Positions 52,316-61,533 of a stretch of 64,000 nucleotides of DNA are shown piece after piece. The translations under genes were made by a program, and so were the position numbers. Location of the stretch: assembly GCF_002776695.1 (NCBI RefSeq), contig NZ_LFJC01000003.1, forward strand, positions 3,447,181 through 3,511,180, given 5' to 3'. Under the pieces are notes generated by a model. The model was given only the letters and a program-made list of their open reading frames with translations. It was not told the origin of the DNA and ran no database searches. The stretch's first letter is position 1. Each line of letters opens with the position of its first letter. Source of the DNA: Bradyrhizobium nitroreducens. Lineage in GTDB: Bacteria > Pseudomonadota > Alphaproteobacteria > Rhizobiales > Xanthobacteraceae.

Positions 52316-52388
52316 AATGGCGACTAGGGAGTAGCGAATGAGGAAGCTCTCCCGCCTCCATTCGCCACTTCACCACTCCCTATTCGCT
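52316..52388. repeat. Imperfect inverted repeat between the lipoprotein gene and purU
   Basis: Left arm contains GGCGACTAGGGAGTAGCGAATG and the right arm CATTCGCCACTTCACC then ACTCCCTATTCGC (read here as ATGGCGACTAGGGAG and CACTCCCTATTCGC). The two arms share TAGGGAGT and GCGAATG in opposite orientation. A hairpin at the convergent 3' ends is likely and may act as a terminator. Confidence 0.6.
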
Positions 52389-53250
52389 AATCCACGAACA
52401 CCACGGTCTTGCGGCCGTTGAGAATGACGCGGTCGTCGAGATGGTAGCGGATCGCGCGGGCGAGCACGCGACGCTCGATGTCGCGGCCCTTGCGGACGAG
52501 ATCCTCAGGCGTGTCGCGATGGCTGATGCGCTCGACGTCCTGGTCGATGATCGGACCTTCGTCGAGGTCGCGCGTGACATAATGCGCGGTCGCGCCGATC
52601 AGCTTGACGCCGCGCTCATGCGCCTGGTGATAGGGTTTCGCGCCCTTGAAACCGGGCAGGAACGAGTGGTGGATGTTGATGCAGCGGCCCGAGAGCTTGG
52701 CCGACAGATCATCCGAGAGAATCTGCATGTAGCGGGCGAGCACGACGAGATCGGTCTTCGTCTTGCCGACGAGGTCCATGATCTGCGCCTCCTGCTCGCG
52801 CTTGGTCTCCCTGGTGACCGGCAGATGGTGGAACGGGATGTCGCCAAAATCGAGCCCGGCATAGACCTCGCGCGGATGGTTGGAGACGATGCCAGTCAGC
52901 GTCATCGGCAATTCGCCGGTGCGCCAGCGATAGAGGATGTCGACCAGGCAGTGGTCGGACTTCGACACCAGCAGCATCACCTTGCGGTGCGCGGCGCGGT
53001 CGCGCATCTGCCATTCCATGCCGAAACGCTCGGCGATCGCCGCAAAGCCGGTCTGCAGCGCCGACAGTTCCACGGCAAGGTCGGCCGCGGTGAACACCAC
53101 CCGCATGAAGAATTTCTTGGTCTCGATGTCGTCGAACTGCTGGGCGTCGAGAATGTTCTGTCCGTTGTGGGCGAGGAACGTCGACACCGCCGAGACGATG
53201 CCGGGCCGATCCGGACAGGACAAGGTCAGGACATATTGATGATCGGGCAT
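52387..53250 (-). CDS. purU: Formyltetrahydrofolate deformylase
   Basis: A 287-residue enzyme releasing formate from 10-formyl-THF, which balances one-carbon units and supplies formate for purine synthesis. An N-terminal ACT domain (YVLTLSCPDRPGIVSAVSTFLA, given as LSCPDRPGIVSAVS) precedes the formyltransferase fold. In that fold the active site residues lie in INIHHSFLPGFKGAKPYHQA and the ending ATAHYVTRDLDEGPIIDQD (given as INIHHSFLPGFKGA and ATAHYVTRDLDEGPIIDQD). All typical. It is convergent with the lipoprotein gene. Confidence 0.95.
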   Translation of the reverse strand: MPDHQYVLTLSCPDRPGIVSAVSTFLAHNGQNILDAQQFDDIETKKFFMRVVFTAADLAVELSALQTGFAAIAERFGMEWQMRDRAAHRKVMLLVSKSDHCLVDILYRWRTGELPMTLTGIVSNHPREVYAGLDFGDIPFHHLPVTRETKREQEAQIMDLVGKTKTDLVVLARYMQILSDDLSAKLSGRCINIHHSFLPGFKGAKPYHQAHERGVKLIGATAHYVTRDLDEGPIIDQDVERISHRDTPEDLVRKGRDIERRVLARAIRYHLDDRVILNGRKTVVFVD

Positions 53251-53399
53251 GTTGATGAACAGACTTGGCTCTTGATGAAGCTTGTGCAGCGGAACGATCC
53301 GCGATTTGCACCTGCTCTAGCACCGACGCGACCCTTGCGCCAATCCCGGGCCAAGAGTCAGGATGAACGGACGATTGCGATTTATACCGGAGCATCCCC

Positions 53400-54239
53400 A
53401 TGGCCGACCGCTTGAACGGCACCCGCATCCTCATCCTGGAAACACGCGAGGAAGCGCAGTTTTCCAAACTTCTGGCCGAGCAAGGTGCCGAGGTCGTGCA
53501 ATGCCCGATGTTCACCATCCAGGATGCGCCCGACCCCACTCCGGTCGAGGCCTGGATCCGCCGCGCCGTTGACGAGCCCCTCGACGATCTCGTGCTGATG
53601 ACCGGCGAGGGCCTGCGGCGGATCATGAAGCTTGCCCGCGCCCGCGGGCTCGATGCCGCCCTCGTCGCAGCGCTCGCCAAGACGCGGAAATTCACCCGCG
53701 GCCCGAAGCCCGGCAAGGCGCTGCGCGAGATCGGTCTGGACGCGCAGCAGATGACCGAGAAGCCGACCACCGAGGGCGTGATCGAGATGCTGGGCAAGCT
53801 CGATCTGAAGGGACGGCGCCTCGGCCTCCAGCTTTATCCGGACAAGGACCACAGCGCGCTGACCGGCGCACTCGCCGCGCAAGGCGCCGCGGTCGATAGC
53901 GTGCTGCCTTATGTCTACGACCCCGCGGCCGCGGATGCCAATATCGTCGCCGCCATCGACGACATGGCTGCGGGCCGGATCGATGCCCTCGCGCTGACCA
54001 ATCTCGGCCAGGTCCGCCGCCTGATCGAGGCCGCGAAAGCGCATGGCAGCGAGGCCAAGCTGCGTGCCGGCCTCGAACGGACGCTGATTGCGTCGGTCGG
54101 CCCGGCGGTCTCCGGCGAGCTCGCCGCGCACGGCCTGCGCACGGACGTATCGCCGGCGGATGACGCCTATTTCATGCGTCCGCTGATCTCGGCGATGGCC
54201 ACGGCTCTGGCAGAGCGGAAGCCGGCAACGACCAGATAG
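53400..54239 (+). CDS. Uroporphyrinogen-III synthase family protein (HemD-like)
   Basis: A 279-residue protein of the HemD fold, with two alternating alpha/beta domains. It starts RLNGTRILILETREEAQFSKLLAEQGAEV (given as GTRILILETREEAQFSKLL), has LVLMTGEGLRR in domain 1, GLQLYPDKDH between domains, and ASVGPAVSGELAAHGLR in domain 2. HemD closes the tetrapyrrole ring of heme and other tetrapyrroles. Sequence conservation in this family is low, so it may be a paralog rather than the main HemD. An upstream GGAG ribosome binding site supports ATG 53400. Confidence 0.75.
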   Translation: MADRLNGTRILILETREEAQFSKLLAEQGAEVVQCPMFTIQDAPDPTPVEAWIRRAVDEPLDDLVLMTGEGLRRIMKLARARGLDAALVAALAKTRKFTRGPKPGKALREIGLDAQQMTEKPTTEGVIEMLGKLDLKGRRLGLQLYPDKDHSALTGALAAQGAAVDSVLPYVYDPAAADANIVAAIDDMAAGRIDALALTNLGQVRRLIEAAKAHGSEAKLRAGLERTLIASVGPAVSGELAAHGLRTDVSPADDAYFMRPLISAMATALAERKPATTR

Positions 54240-54362
54240 GAGCTGAGCGCGGGAGCGGCATGCAGCGGTTCTGATTGACACGCGCGTCCTCGGCCCTAGG
54301 TTGCCGGAAATGAAAAGAAACCACACGGGGCAGGGAATCGCCGTGACACGAGCCATCGCGCC

Positions 54363-55625
54363 TTGAGCACAGCCTTACGACCTTCTGCGCTCGCGCCGTT
54401 CCGCATCCGCAACTATCGCTTTCAATGGCCTTCCGATCTGCTCACCTCCTGGGCGTTCGAGGTCGAGACGCTGGTGCTCGGCTGGTACATCATGGTCGAG
54501 ACCGGCTCGGTGCTGCTGCTGACCGTGCTTGCCTCGCTCCAGTTCGTCGGGACATTGGTCGCGCCGGTGTTCGGCATGATCGGCGACCGGATTGGCCACC
54601 GCGATCTCCTGGTCGTGATGCGACTTGCCTATACGGTGCTGTCGTCGACCATCATGGTTCTGGCGCTGAGCGGTCATCTGTCGCCGCTGAGCGTCATGAT
54701 CATCGTCGCGATCATGGGCCTGATCCGCCCCTCGGATCTCGGCGTGCGTGGCGCGCTGCTCGCCGAGATCATGCCGGCCGAACAGCTGGTGGGCGCCATC
54801 AGCGTTGCGCGCACGACCCAGGACAGCGCGCGCATCGCCGGAGCGTTGACCGGCGCCGGGCTGTTCGCCGTCCTCGGCATCGGCTTCGTCTATGTGGCGA
54901 TCGCCTGCCTCTACTTCACGGCCGCGCTTCTCATGCTCTGCCTGACCCGGCCGAAAAGAACCGTCACCACGAGCGATCTTCCCGCGAACAGCCACGCCGT
55001 TTCCCGGCTGTTCGGCGACCTCAAGGAGGGCATCGTCTACGCCTGGAACGGCCCGGGAATGCGCGCGGCGCTGTGCGTCGCGTTCCTGGCCAACCTCACC
55101 GCATTTCCCTTCACCGGCGGACTTCTGCCTTACATCGCGCGGGAGATCTTCCAGACCGATCAGACCGGCCTCGGCTATCTCTCGGCGAGCTTCGCCGTCG
55201 GCTCGCTGATCGGCTCCATCACGCTGAGCCTCGTCGGCGGGCTGCGCATCGCACGGCTTCTGATCGGCGCGACGCTGGCCTGGTACGCCATGCTGCTGAT
55301 CTTCGTCGAGGTCAGGACCATGCCGGTGGCGATGTCCTGTCTCGTTCTCGCCGGTATCGCGCAGAGCATGTCGATGATCTCGGCGGCCGTGATCCTGATG
55401 CGGACCGCGAGTGCGCATCTGCGCGGCCGCGTCATGGGCGTGCGCATGATGGTGATCTACGGCCTGCCGCTCGGATTGCTCGCCGCCGGCAGCCTGATCG
55501 ACGTCATCGGCTATTCCGCGACCGGCTCGCTCTATGCCGCCTCGGGCATCGTCGCGATGCTGGCGATCGCGATCCGCTGGCGGGCCGACCTCTGGCCGGT
55601 CCATGCCCCCGCCAATGCGCGGTGA
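54363..55625 (+). CDS. MFS transporter with TTG start
   Basis: A 420-residue transporter of the MFS_3/enterobactin-exporter-like group. Helix 1 starts after a short PFRIRNYRFQWPSDLLTSWA stretch, typical of the group. The GDRIGHRDLLVVMRLAY motif follows helix 2 and is the family's loop. Eleven or twelve helices are present. The best in-frame start is TTG at 54363; there is no ATG before the conserved region. The substrate is unknown. It is downstream of the HemD-like gene on the same strand and ends 9 bp before the convergent Crp/Fnr gene. Confidence 0.82.
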   Translation: MSTALRPSALAPFRIRNYRFQWPSDLLTSWAFEVETLVLGWYIMVETGSVLLLTVLASLQFVGTLVAPVFGMIGDRIGHRDLLVVMRLAYTVLSSTIMVLALSGHLSPLSVMIIVAIMGLIRPSDLGVRGALLAEIMPAEQLVGAISVARTTQDSARIAGALTGAGLFAVLGIGFVYVAIACLYFTAALLMLCLTRPKRTVTTSDLPANSHAVSRLFGDLKEGIVYAWNGPGMRAALCVAFLANLTAFPFTGGLLPYIAREIFQTDQTGLGYLSASFAVGSLIGSITLSLVGGLRIARLLIGATLAWYAMLLIFVEVRTMPVAMSCLVLAGIAQSMSMISAAVILMRTASAHLRGRVMGVRMMVIYGLPLGLLAAGSLIDVIGYSATGSLYAASGIVAMLAIAIRWRADLWPVHAPANAR

Positions 55626-55634
55626 CTTGACCTT

Positions 55635-56309
55635 TTAATCCCCATACCCGCGCAGCCGCTCGATATCGAGGATGGTGACGCCGCCGTACTCCAGCCGCAG
55701 CAATCCCTCCTTCTCCAGCCGGTTCAGCGCGCGGTTGGCGTTCTGGCGGGACATGCCGGAGAGCGCGCCGATCTCCTCCTGGGTGATCTCCAGATGCGCG
55801 GTCGATTCCGGATAGAGGATCGGGTTGAACAGCGAGGCGATGCTGCGGGCGAGGCGCGCGGTGGCATCCAGCGTGCGGTTGACCTCGAGCATACCGATGA
55901 ACTGGCCAAGTCGCTCGTTGAGCTGGCGCACCAGAAAGCGGTTGAAGCCGACGCTGTTCTCGAACAGCCACATGAAGGCGCTGCGTTCCATCAATGCGAC
56001 GCGGCTGTCGCGCAGCGCGACCACGTCATAGCGCCGCGGCTCGTTCTTGAGCACGCTGCCCTCGCCGAACCAGGCCCCCGCCGTCAGCCCGGCCAGACTC
56101 GTCTCCTTGCCGTCCCGCGAGACCCCGCCCATGCGGGCAAGGCCTCCCACCATCCCGGCCCAATAGGCAAAGATGTCGCCGCGCATGAACACGGTCTCGC
56201 CGGTGCCGTAGGACCGCTCCGTGATGCCGGCGCGCGCGACCTCGATCTCCGCTTGCGTGAGCTCGCGCGACCAGGCCGCGACGCGCCTCAGATGATCTTC
56301 TGAAATCAT
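55635..56309 (-). CDS. Crp/Fnr-family transcriptional regulator
   Basis: A 224-residue regulator. The N-terminal cyclic-nucleotide-type domain has FMRGDIFAYWAGMVGG and SLAGLTAGAWFGEGSVL. The C-terminal winged helix has LEITQEEIGALSGMSRQNANRALNRLE (given as TQEEIGALSGMSRQNANRAL). No cysteine cluster for an iron-sulfur centre is seen, so it is not an oxygen-sensing FNR. It diverges from the second HAAT operon, and a palindrome lies 41 bp upstream of its start, so control of itself or the neighbour is plausible. Confidence 0.9.
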   Translation of the reverse strand: MISEDHLRRVAAWSRELTQAEIEVARAGITERSYGTGETVFMRGDIFAYWAGMVGGLARMGGVSRDGKETSLAGLTAGAWFGEGSVLKNEPRRYDVVALRDSRVALMERSAFMWLFENSVGFNRFLVRQLNERLGQFIGMLEVNRTLDATARLARSIASLFNPILYPESTAHLEITQEEIGALSGMSRQNANRALNRLEKEGLLRLEYGGVTILDIERLRGYGD

Positions 56310-56643
56310 GATGTCGCGGCCAGCCGCACCGTTTCGTCACTCCACCTTCTGTTGCATTGCAACATGATGATTCCGGTCGCCATCCGACGAAAGATGAAGG
56401 CCGCTGCCGCCCGGCAAACTTTGTCGCAGAATTGTCAGCCGGGAGACATTTCAAAATAGCTCTTTCCCCTATTGAGGACCACCTCGGGCGATGCGGCTTT
56501 TGATCCCTGCCGGGAACGAGAGCGGCGCGGCTCCGGTCGAGACCATCTGCTGCATGGCCTCACCGGCACCGCCGTACTAGGATCGCCGGGCAGGAACGGA
56601 CGAAGAGCGCCGCTAAAAGGCGCCATCACCGGGAGGGATTCGT
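56310..56643. other. Divergent control region between the Crp/Fnr gene and second HAAT operon
   Basis: 334 bp with no convincing coding frame. It contains the palindrome at 56350-56364 and an AT-rich stretch at about 56440-56480 (ATTTCAAAATAGCT) that could hold a promoter. No RNA gene was recognised. Confidence 0.6.
56350..56364. promoter_or_regulatory. Palindrome TGTTGC-ATT-GCAACA upstream of the Crp/Fnr gene
   Basis: A perfect 6-bp inverted repeat with a 3-bp centre. It begins 41 bp before the regulator's start codon, in the divergent control region shared with the second HAAT operon. It could be an autoregulatory site, but it does not match the classical FNR or CRP consensus. Confidence 0.45.
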
Positions 56644-57468
56644 TTGGTGGCTACCAGTCTTGAAGTGCGCGGCGTGTCCTTGCGATTCGGCGGCGTCCGA
56701 GCGCTGACCGACGTCGGCTTCGCCATCAGGGAGGGCGAGCTGTTCTCGATCATCGGTCCCAACGGCGCCGGCAAGACCTCGATCGTGAACTGTATTTCCG
56801 GTCGCTACAAGCCGACCGAAGGCCAGCTGTTCTACCAGGGTAGCGACATCACCGGCCTGACGCCCAATGCTCGGGCCTCGCTCGGCATCGGCCGCACCTT
56901 CCAGAATCTCGCGCTGTTCCACCACATGAGCGTGCTCGACAACATCATGGTCGGGCGCCATCACCTCTTGAAGAACAACTTCCTCACCGGCTCGCTGTAC
57001 TGGCTCACCGGCGCGCGCAAGGAGGAGCTCGAGCACCGCCGCAAGGTCGAGGAGATCATCGACTTCCTCGACCTCCAGTCGGTGCGAAAGGCCACCGCCG
57101 GTACCCTCTCCTACGGCCTGCGCAAGCGCGTGGAGCTCGCGCGCGCCATGGCGCTGGAGCCGCGCCTCATCCTCCTCGACGAGCCGATGGCCGGCATGAA
57201 CTTCGAGGAGAAGGAGGACATGGCCCGCTACATCGTCGATCTCAACGAGGAATTCGGGATGACGGTGGTGATGATCGAACACGACATGGGCGTGGTGATG
57301 GACATCTCCCACCGCGTCATGGTGCTGGATTTCGGCAAGAAGATCGCCGAAGGCGATCCAGCCGCGGTCCTCGCCGATCCCCACGTCCGGCGCGCCTATC
57401 TCGGCGAGGAGGACGAGGTGCTGGTCGATCCCGACGACAAGCCCGCCGCCCCGGAGTGCGCGGCATGA
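56644..57468 (+). CDS. HAAT-family ABC transporter ATPase, LivG-type
   Basis: A 274-residue ATPase, start TTG 56644 or GTG 56647, with GGGAGGG just upstream. Walker A is GPNGAGKTSIVNCISG, followed by GIGRTFQNLALFHHM, the LivG hallmark. The signature region reads LSYGLRKRVELARAMALEP and Walker B LILLDEPMAGM. It is the first gene of the second HAAT operon and overlaps the acyl-CoA ligase gene by 4 bp. Confidence 0.92.
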   Translation: MVATSLEVRGVSLRFGGVRALTDVGFAIREGELFSIIGPNGAGKTSIVNCISGRYKPTEGQLFYQGSDITGLTPNARASLGIGRTFQNLALFHHMSVLDNIMVGRHHLLKNNFLTGSLYWLTGARKEELEHRRKVEEIIDFLDLQSVRKATAGTLSYGLRKRVELARAMALEPRLILLDEPMAGMNFEEKEDMARYIVDLNEEFGMTVVMIEHDMGVVMDISHRVMVLDFGKKIAEGDPAAVLADPHVRRAYLGEEDEVLVDPDDKPAAPECAA

Positions 57469-59396
57469 TGGATTATGCAGGGCGCGTCGCCCAGGCCGAC
57501 ACCTATCCCAAGCTGCTCCGGCTCAACGCGAAGGAGCACGGCAACGAGATCGCCTTGCGCGAAAAGGACCTCGGGCTCTGGCGCGTGTTCACCTGGAACG
57601 ATTACCAGACGCGCGTGCGAGACTTCGCGCTCGGTCTCGTCGAGATGGGCCTTGGCCGCGGCGACGTCATCGGCATCATCGGCGACAACCGGCCGGACTG
57701 GGTCGCGGCGGAAGTGGCGACGCACGCCATCGGCGGCCTCAGCCTCGGACTTTACCGCGACGTGCTCGACGAGGAGGCCTCCTATCTCCTCAATTATGGC
57801 GAGGCGCAGTTGGTCTTCGCCGAGGACGAGGAGCAGGTCGACAAGCTGCTGGCGCTGGCCGAGCGCGCGCCGAAGCTGCGGCACATCATCTATTCGGATC
57901 CGCGCGGGATGCGGAAATACGACGATCCCAGACTGATGTCGGCGGAAAAATTCGCCGAGCTCGGCCGCGCGCGGGCCACTCGGGAGCCGGAGCTCTACGA
58001 CAGGCTGGTCGATGCCACCAAGGGCGAGGACGTCGCGATCCTCTGCACCACGTCGGGCACCACCTCTCATCCCAAGCTCGCGATGCTCGCCGCCGGCCGC
58101 GTGCTCGGCCATTGCGCGACCTATCTTGCCTTCGACCCCAAGGGACCGGACGACGAATACGTCTCGGTGCTGCCGCTGCCGTGGATCATGGAACAGGTCT
58201 ACGTGCTCGGCAAAGGTCTCTTGTGCCGGATGAAGATCAACTTCGTCGAAGAGCCCGACACGATGATGAACGATCTGCGCGAGATCGCGCCGACATTCGT
58301 GCTCTTTGCCCCACGGGTCTGGGAATCCATCGCCGCCGACGTCCGCGCCAGGGTCATGGACGCCACGCCCTTGAAGCAGCGCATGTTCGATGTCGGCATG
58401 AAGTCGGGTCTGGCCGCACTCGCGCACGGCAAGCGCTCGGGCCTTGCCGACGCGATCCTGTTCCGCGCGCTGCGCGACCGGCTCGGTTTCACCCGCCTGC
58501 GCTCGGCCGCCACCGGCGGCGCGGCGCTCGGCCCCGAAACCTTCAAGTTCTTCCAGGCCATGGGCGTGCCGCTGCGCACGCTGTACGGCCAGACGGAACT
58601 GCTCGGTGCCTACACGCTGCATCCCGAGGGCAAGGTCGATCCAGACACCACCGGCGTGCCGATGGCCGACAGCATCGAGATCCGCATCGACAATGCCGAC
58701 GTTCACGGCGTCGGCGAGATCGTGGTGCGGCATCCCAACATGTTCCTGGGCTACTACAAGAACCCGGAAGCGAGCGTCGCAGACATCAAGGACGGCTGGA
58801 TGCTGTCGGGCGATGCCGGCTATTTCAACGCCAACCAGCAGCTCGTCGTCATCGATCGCATCAAGGACCTCGCCGAGACCTCGCGCGGCGAGCGCTTCTC
58901 GCCGCAATTCATCGAGAACAAGCTGAAATTCTCGCCCTATATCGCCGAAGCCGTGGTGCTGGGCGCCGGCCGCGACGCGCTCGCGGCGATGATCTGCATC
59001 CGCTACTCCATCATCTCGAAATGGGCGGAGAAGAACCGCCTCTCCTTCACCACCTACAGCGACCTGGCCTCGCGGCCCGAGGTCTACAAGTTGCTGCAGA
59101 AGGAGGTCGAGACCGTCAACGCCACGCTGCCGCCGGCGCAGCGCATCTCGCGCTTCCTCTTGCTCTACAAGGAGCTCGACGCCGACGACGGCGAACTCAC
59201 CCGCACGAGAAAGGTGCGCCGCAGCGTCATCAACGAGAAATACGCCGGCATCATCGACGCCATCTACCGCGGCGATGCCGACATCCCCGTCGACACCGTG
59301 ATCCGTTTTCAGGACGGCACCACGCAACGCGTCCGGACGACGCTGCGCGTGGTGGATCTGGGTGTGCATGGACACATGGCGGAGGCTGCGGAGTGA
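57465..59396 (+). CDS. AMP-forming acyl-CoA synthetase (long-chain / aryl-CoA ligase type)
   Basis: Start taken at ATG 57465, overlapping the ATPase stop (ATGA); 643 residues. The adenylation motif ILCTTSGTTSHPKLAM is at about 190-205, and the LRTLYGQTELLGAYTLH and GWMLSGDAGYF motifs follow. The C-terminal lysine-bearing tail is present. It joins a carboxylic acid to CoA with ATP. Being inside a HAAT operon, it probably activates the imported acid, trapping it in the cell. A fatty or aromatic acid is likely; the sequence alone does not choose. Confidence 0.88.
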   Translation: MMDYAGRVAQADTYPKLLRLNAKEHGNEIALREKDLGLWRVFTWNDYQTRVRDFALGLVEMGLGRGDVIGIIGDNRPDWVAAEVATHAIGGLSLGLYRDVLDEEASYLLNYGEAQLVFAEDEEQVDKLLALAERAPKLRHIIYSDPRGMRKYDDPRLMSAEKFAELGRARATREPELYDRLVDATKGEDVAILCTTSGTTSHPKLAMLAAGRVLGHCATYLAFDPKGPDDEYVSVLPLPWIMEQVYVLGKGLLCRMKINFVEEPDTMMNDLREIAPTFVLFAPRVWESIAADVRARVMDATPLKQRMFDVGMKSGLAALAHGKRSGLADAILFRALRDRLGFTRLRSAATGGAALGPETFKFFQAMGVPLRTLYGQTELLGAYTLHPEGKVDPDTTGVPMADSIEIRIDNADVHGVGEIVVRHPNMFLGYYKNPEASVADIKDGWMLSGDAGYFNANQQLVVIDRIKDLAETSRGERFSPQFIENKLKFSPYIAEAVVLGAGRDALAAMICIRYSIISKWAEKNRLSFTTYSDLASRPEVYKLLQKEVETVNATLPPAQRISRFLLLYKELDADDGELTRTRKVRRSVINEKYAGIIDAIYRGDADIPVDTVIRFQDGTTQRVRTTLRVVDLGVHGHMAEAAE

Positions 59397-59407
59397 TACA
59401 AAAGGTC

Positions 59408-59499
59408 GTCATGCGCGGGCTTGATCCGCGCATCCATCCACTTCCGAACACGCTTTTTTCCGCATCGATGGATTGCCGGATCAAGCCCGACAATGACGA
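59408..59499. repeat. Palindromic repeat between the acyl-CoA ligase and livH-type genes
   Basis: GTCATGCGCGGGCTTGATCCGCGC at the left (arms GCGCGGGCTTGATCCGCGC) pairs partly with GGATCAAGCCCGACAATGAC at the right. GATGGATTGCCGGATCAAGCC is the inner arm. It is of the same class as the 45410 and 62843 elements and lies within the operon. Confidence 0.8.
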
Positions 59500-59514
59500 G
59501 TTGGGTCAATCGAC

Positions 59515-60408
59515 ATGAACACCGCCTTCCTCATCCAGCTCCTGGTCAACGGCCTCGTGGTCGGCACGCTCTATGGCGTGGTCGCGATGTCGTTCGTGCT
59601 GATCTACAAGGCGACGCAGGTCGTCAATTTCGCGCAAGGCGAGTTGCTGCTGGTCGGCGCCTGGGTGTGCTGGGCGCTGCTGGCAAAATACCAGGTGCCG
59701 TTCTGGATCGGCATGCCGATGACGCTCGTGTTCATGTTCGTGTTCGGCATCGCAGTGCAGGTGCTGATCCTCAGACCGATGATCGGCGAGCCCATCATCT
59801 CGGTGATCATGGTGACGATCGGCCTCTCCACCGTGCTGCAGGCGACACTGAAATGGATGTTCGGCGTCAACCCGCAGCCGTTCCCGCGCGTGTTCGAGAG
59901 CCAGTCGGTCAGCCTGCTCGGCCTCCAGATCCAGACCGTGTATGTCATGAGCCTCGTGGTCTCGGTCGCCATGATGATCGGCATGGCCTGGTTCTTCCGC
60001 GCGTCCAAATACGGCCTTGCGATGCGCGCCACCGCGTTCAACCAGCAGGTCGCACAGTCGCTCGGCATTTCCGTGAAAAGCGTGTTCGCGATGGCCTGGG
60101 CGATCTCGGCCACCGTGTCGGCGGTCGCAGGTGTCGTCGTCGCCGTCGTGAACGGCGTGTCCTCGGGCCTTGCCGCCTACGGCATCAAGGTATTTCCGGC
60201 GGCGATCCTCGGCGGTCTCGACTCCGTCGGCGGCGCCGTGCTCGGCGGCATCATCATCGGCCTGCTCGAGAACGTCGCGCAATATGTCGACAGCGAGTAC
60301 CTGCACTGGGGCAACCTCTACGAGATCGCGCCGTTCTACGTCCTCATCATCGTGCTGATGATCAAGCCTTACGGGCTGTTCGGCACCCACGACATCGAAC
60401 GGATCTGA
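59515..60408 (+). CDS. HAAT-family ABC transporter permease, LivH-type
   Basis: A 297-residue permease with about eight helices. The LivH-type start LVNGLVVGTLYGVVAMSFVLIYKATQVVNFAQGEL contains the NFAQGEL signature. The loop MRATAFNQQVAQSLGI contacts the ATPase. It is third in the second operon, after a repeat-bearing gap of 118 bp. It pairs with the LivM-type protein encoded 3 bp downstream. Confidence 0.92.
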   Translation: MNTAFLIQLLVNGLVVGTLYGVVAMSFVLIYKATQVVNFAQGELLLVGAWVCWALLAKYQVPFWIGMPMTLVFMFVFGIAVQVLILRPMIGEPIISVIMVTIGLSTVLQATLKWMFGVNPQPFPRVFESQSVSLLGLQIQTVYVMSLVVSVAMMIGMAWFFRASKYGLAMRATAFNQQVAQSLGISVKSVFAMAWAISATVSAVAGVVVAVVNGVSSGLAAYGIKVFPAAILGGLDSVGGAVLGGIIIGLLENVAQYVDSEYLHWGNLYEIAPFYVLIIVLMIKPYGLFGTHDIERI

Positions 60409-60411
60409 CCC

Positions 60412-61485
60412 ATGGCCGGCCCTGCCCTGATTCCTGCTGGTGATTTCCGCATCTCCTACGCGGCCGACACCACGATCTTCCCGACGACCACGAGCCGCAA
60501 CTTCGCGATTCTCGGCGTTGCGCTACTGTGCCTCGCGCCGCAATTCTTCAGCGGATACTGGCTCAGCATCCTGATCCAGATCGGCATCTTCTCGATCGCG
60601 GCGCTCGGCCTCAACATCCTGGTCGGCTTCACCGGCCAGATCTCGATCGGGCATGCCGCCTTCTTCCTGCTCGGAGCCTTCACCTCCGCCTACATCTCCA
60701 ACAACGCGCCGATCCCGGTGTTCTTCGCGATCCCGCTTGCCGGTGTGGTCACCGCGCTTGTCGGCCTGATCTTCGGCATCCCGGCGGCGCGGCTGAAAGG
60801 GCTCTATCTCGTCATCGCGACGCTGGCCGCGCAATACATCCTGCTCGATTTCTTCTCCCGCGCGGAGTGGTTCACGGGCGGCTCGGTGCCGGCGAGCGCG
60901 AATCCGTTCTCGATCTTCGGATACACGCTGCGGGGCGACCGGCAGTATTTCTACGTCGTGCTGGCTTACGTGCTCTTGAGCTACATTCTCGTCACCAATC
61001 TGATACGCACGCGCGACGGCCGCGCGCTGGTGGCGATCCGCGATCATTATCTCTCCGCCGAGATCATGGGCATCAACCTGACGAAATACCGCACGCTGTC
61101 GTTCGGCCTCGCCGCCTTCTTCGCCGGCATCGCCGGCGCGCTCTACGCGCACTATCAGCTCGTGGTGTCGCAGGAGGGTTTCGGCATCGAACGCTCGATC
61201 CTGTTCTTGGCCATGATCATCATCGGCGGCACCGGCTCGGTGATGGGCACGCTGATGGGCACCGCCTTCGTGGTGCTGCTGCCGGAGTCCATGGAATTCA
61301 TCAGCCTGTACCTGAAGGGAGGCGCAATCGACAAGGCGCTGTCGCTCAACACCAACATCACCTTCCTGCGCGAGATCGCGATCGGAGTGATCATCATCGC
61401 GTTCCTGATGTTCGAGCCTGACGGGCTCGCGCATCGCTGGCGGCAGATCAAGGCGTACTGGAAACTCTACCCGTTCTCGCATTGA
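60412..61485 (+). CDS. HAAT-family ABC transporter permease, LivM-type
   Basis: A 357-residue permease. A 35-residue polar N-terminus precedes about nine helices. The LivM signature GLNILVGFTGQISIGHAAFFLLGAF is near residue 63 (given as GFTGQISIGHAAF), and VAIRDHYLSAEIMGINL is the cytoplasmic coupling loop. It begins 3 bp after the LivH-type gene. It is normal in length and motifs. Confidence 0.92.
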   Translation: MAGPALIPAGDFRISYAADTTIFPTTTSRNFAILGVALLCLAPQFFSGYWLSILIQIGIFSIAALGLNILVGFTGQISIGHAAFFLLGAFTSAYISNNAPIPVFFAIPLAGVVTALVGLIFGIPAARLKGLYLVIATLAAQYILLDFFSRAEWFTGGSVPASANPFSIFGYTLRGDRQYFYVVLAYVLLSYILVTNLIRTRDGRALVAIRDHYLSAEIMGINLTKYRTLSFGLAAFFAGIAGALYAHYQLVVSQEGFGIERSILFLAMIIIGGTGSVMGTLMGTAFVVLLPESMEFISLYLKGGAIDKALSLNTNITFLREIAIGVIIIAFLMFEPDGLAHRWRQIKAYWKLYPFSH

Positions 61486-61533
61486 GCGCGGGCAACCAAC
61501 TTCACTTAAACAATAAACAGGAGGACCCGACCC

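Noticed and set aside
57396..59375. 659-codon minus-strand frame opposite the acyl-CoA ligase
   Set aside because: Antisense shadow of a gene with clear adenylation motifs.
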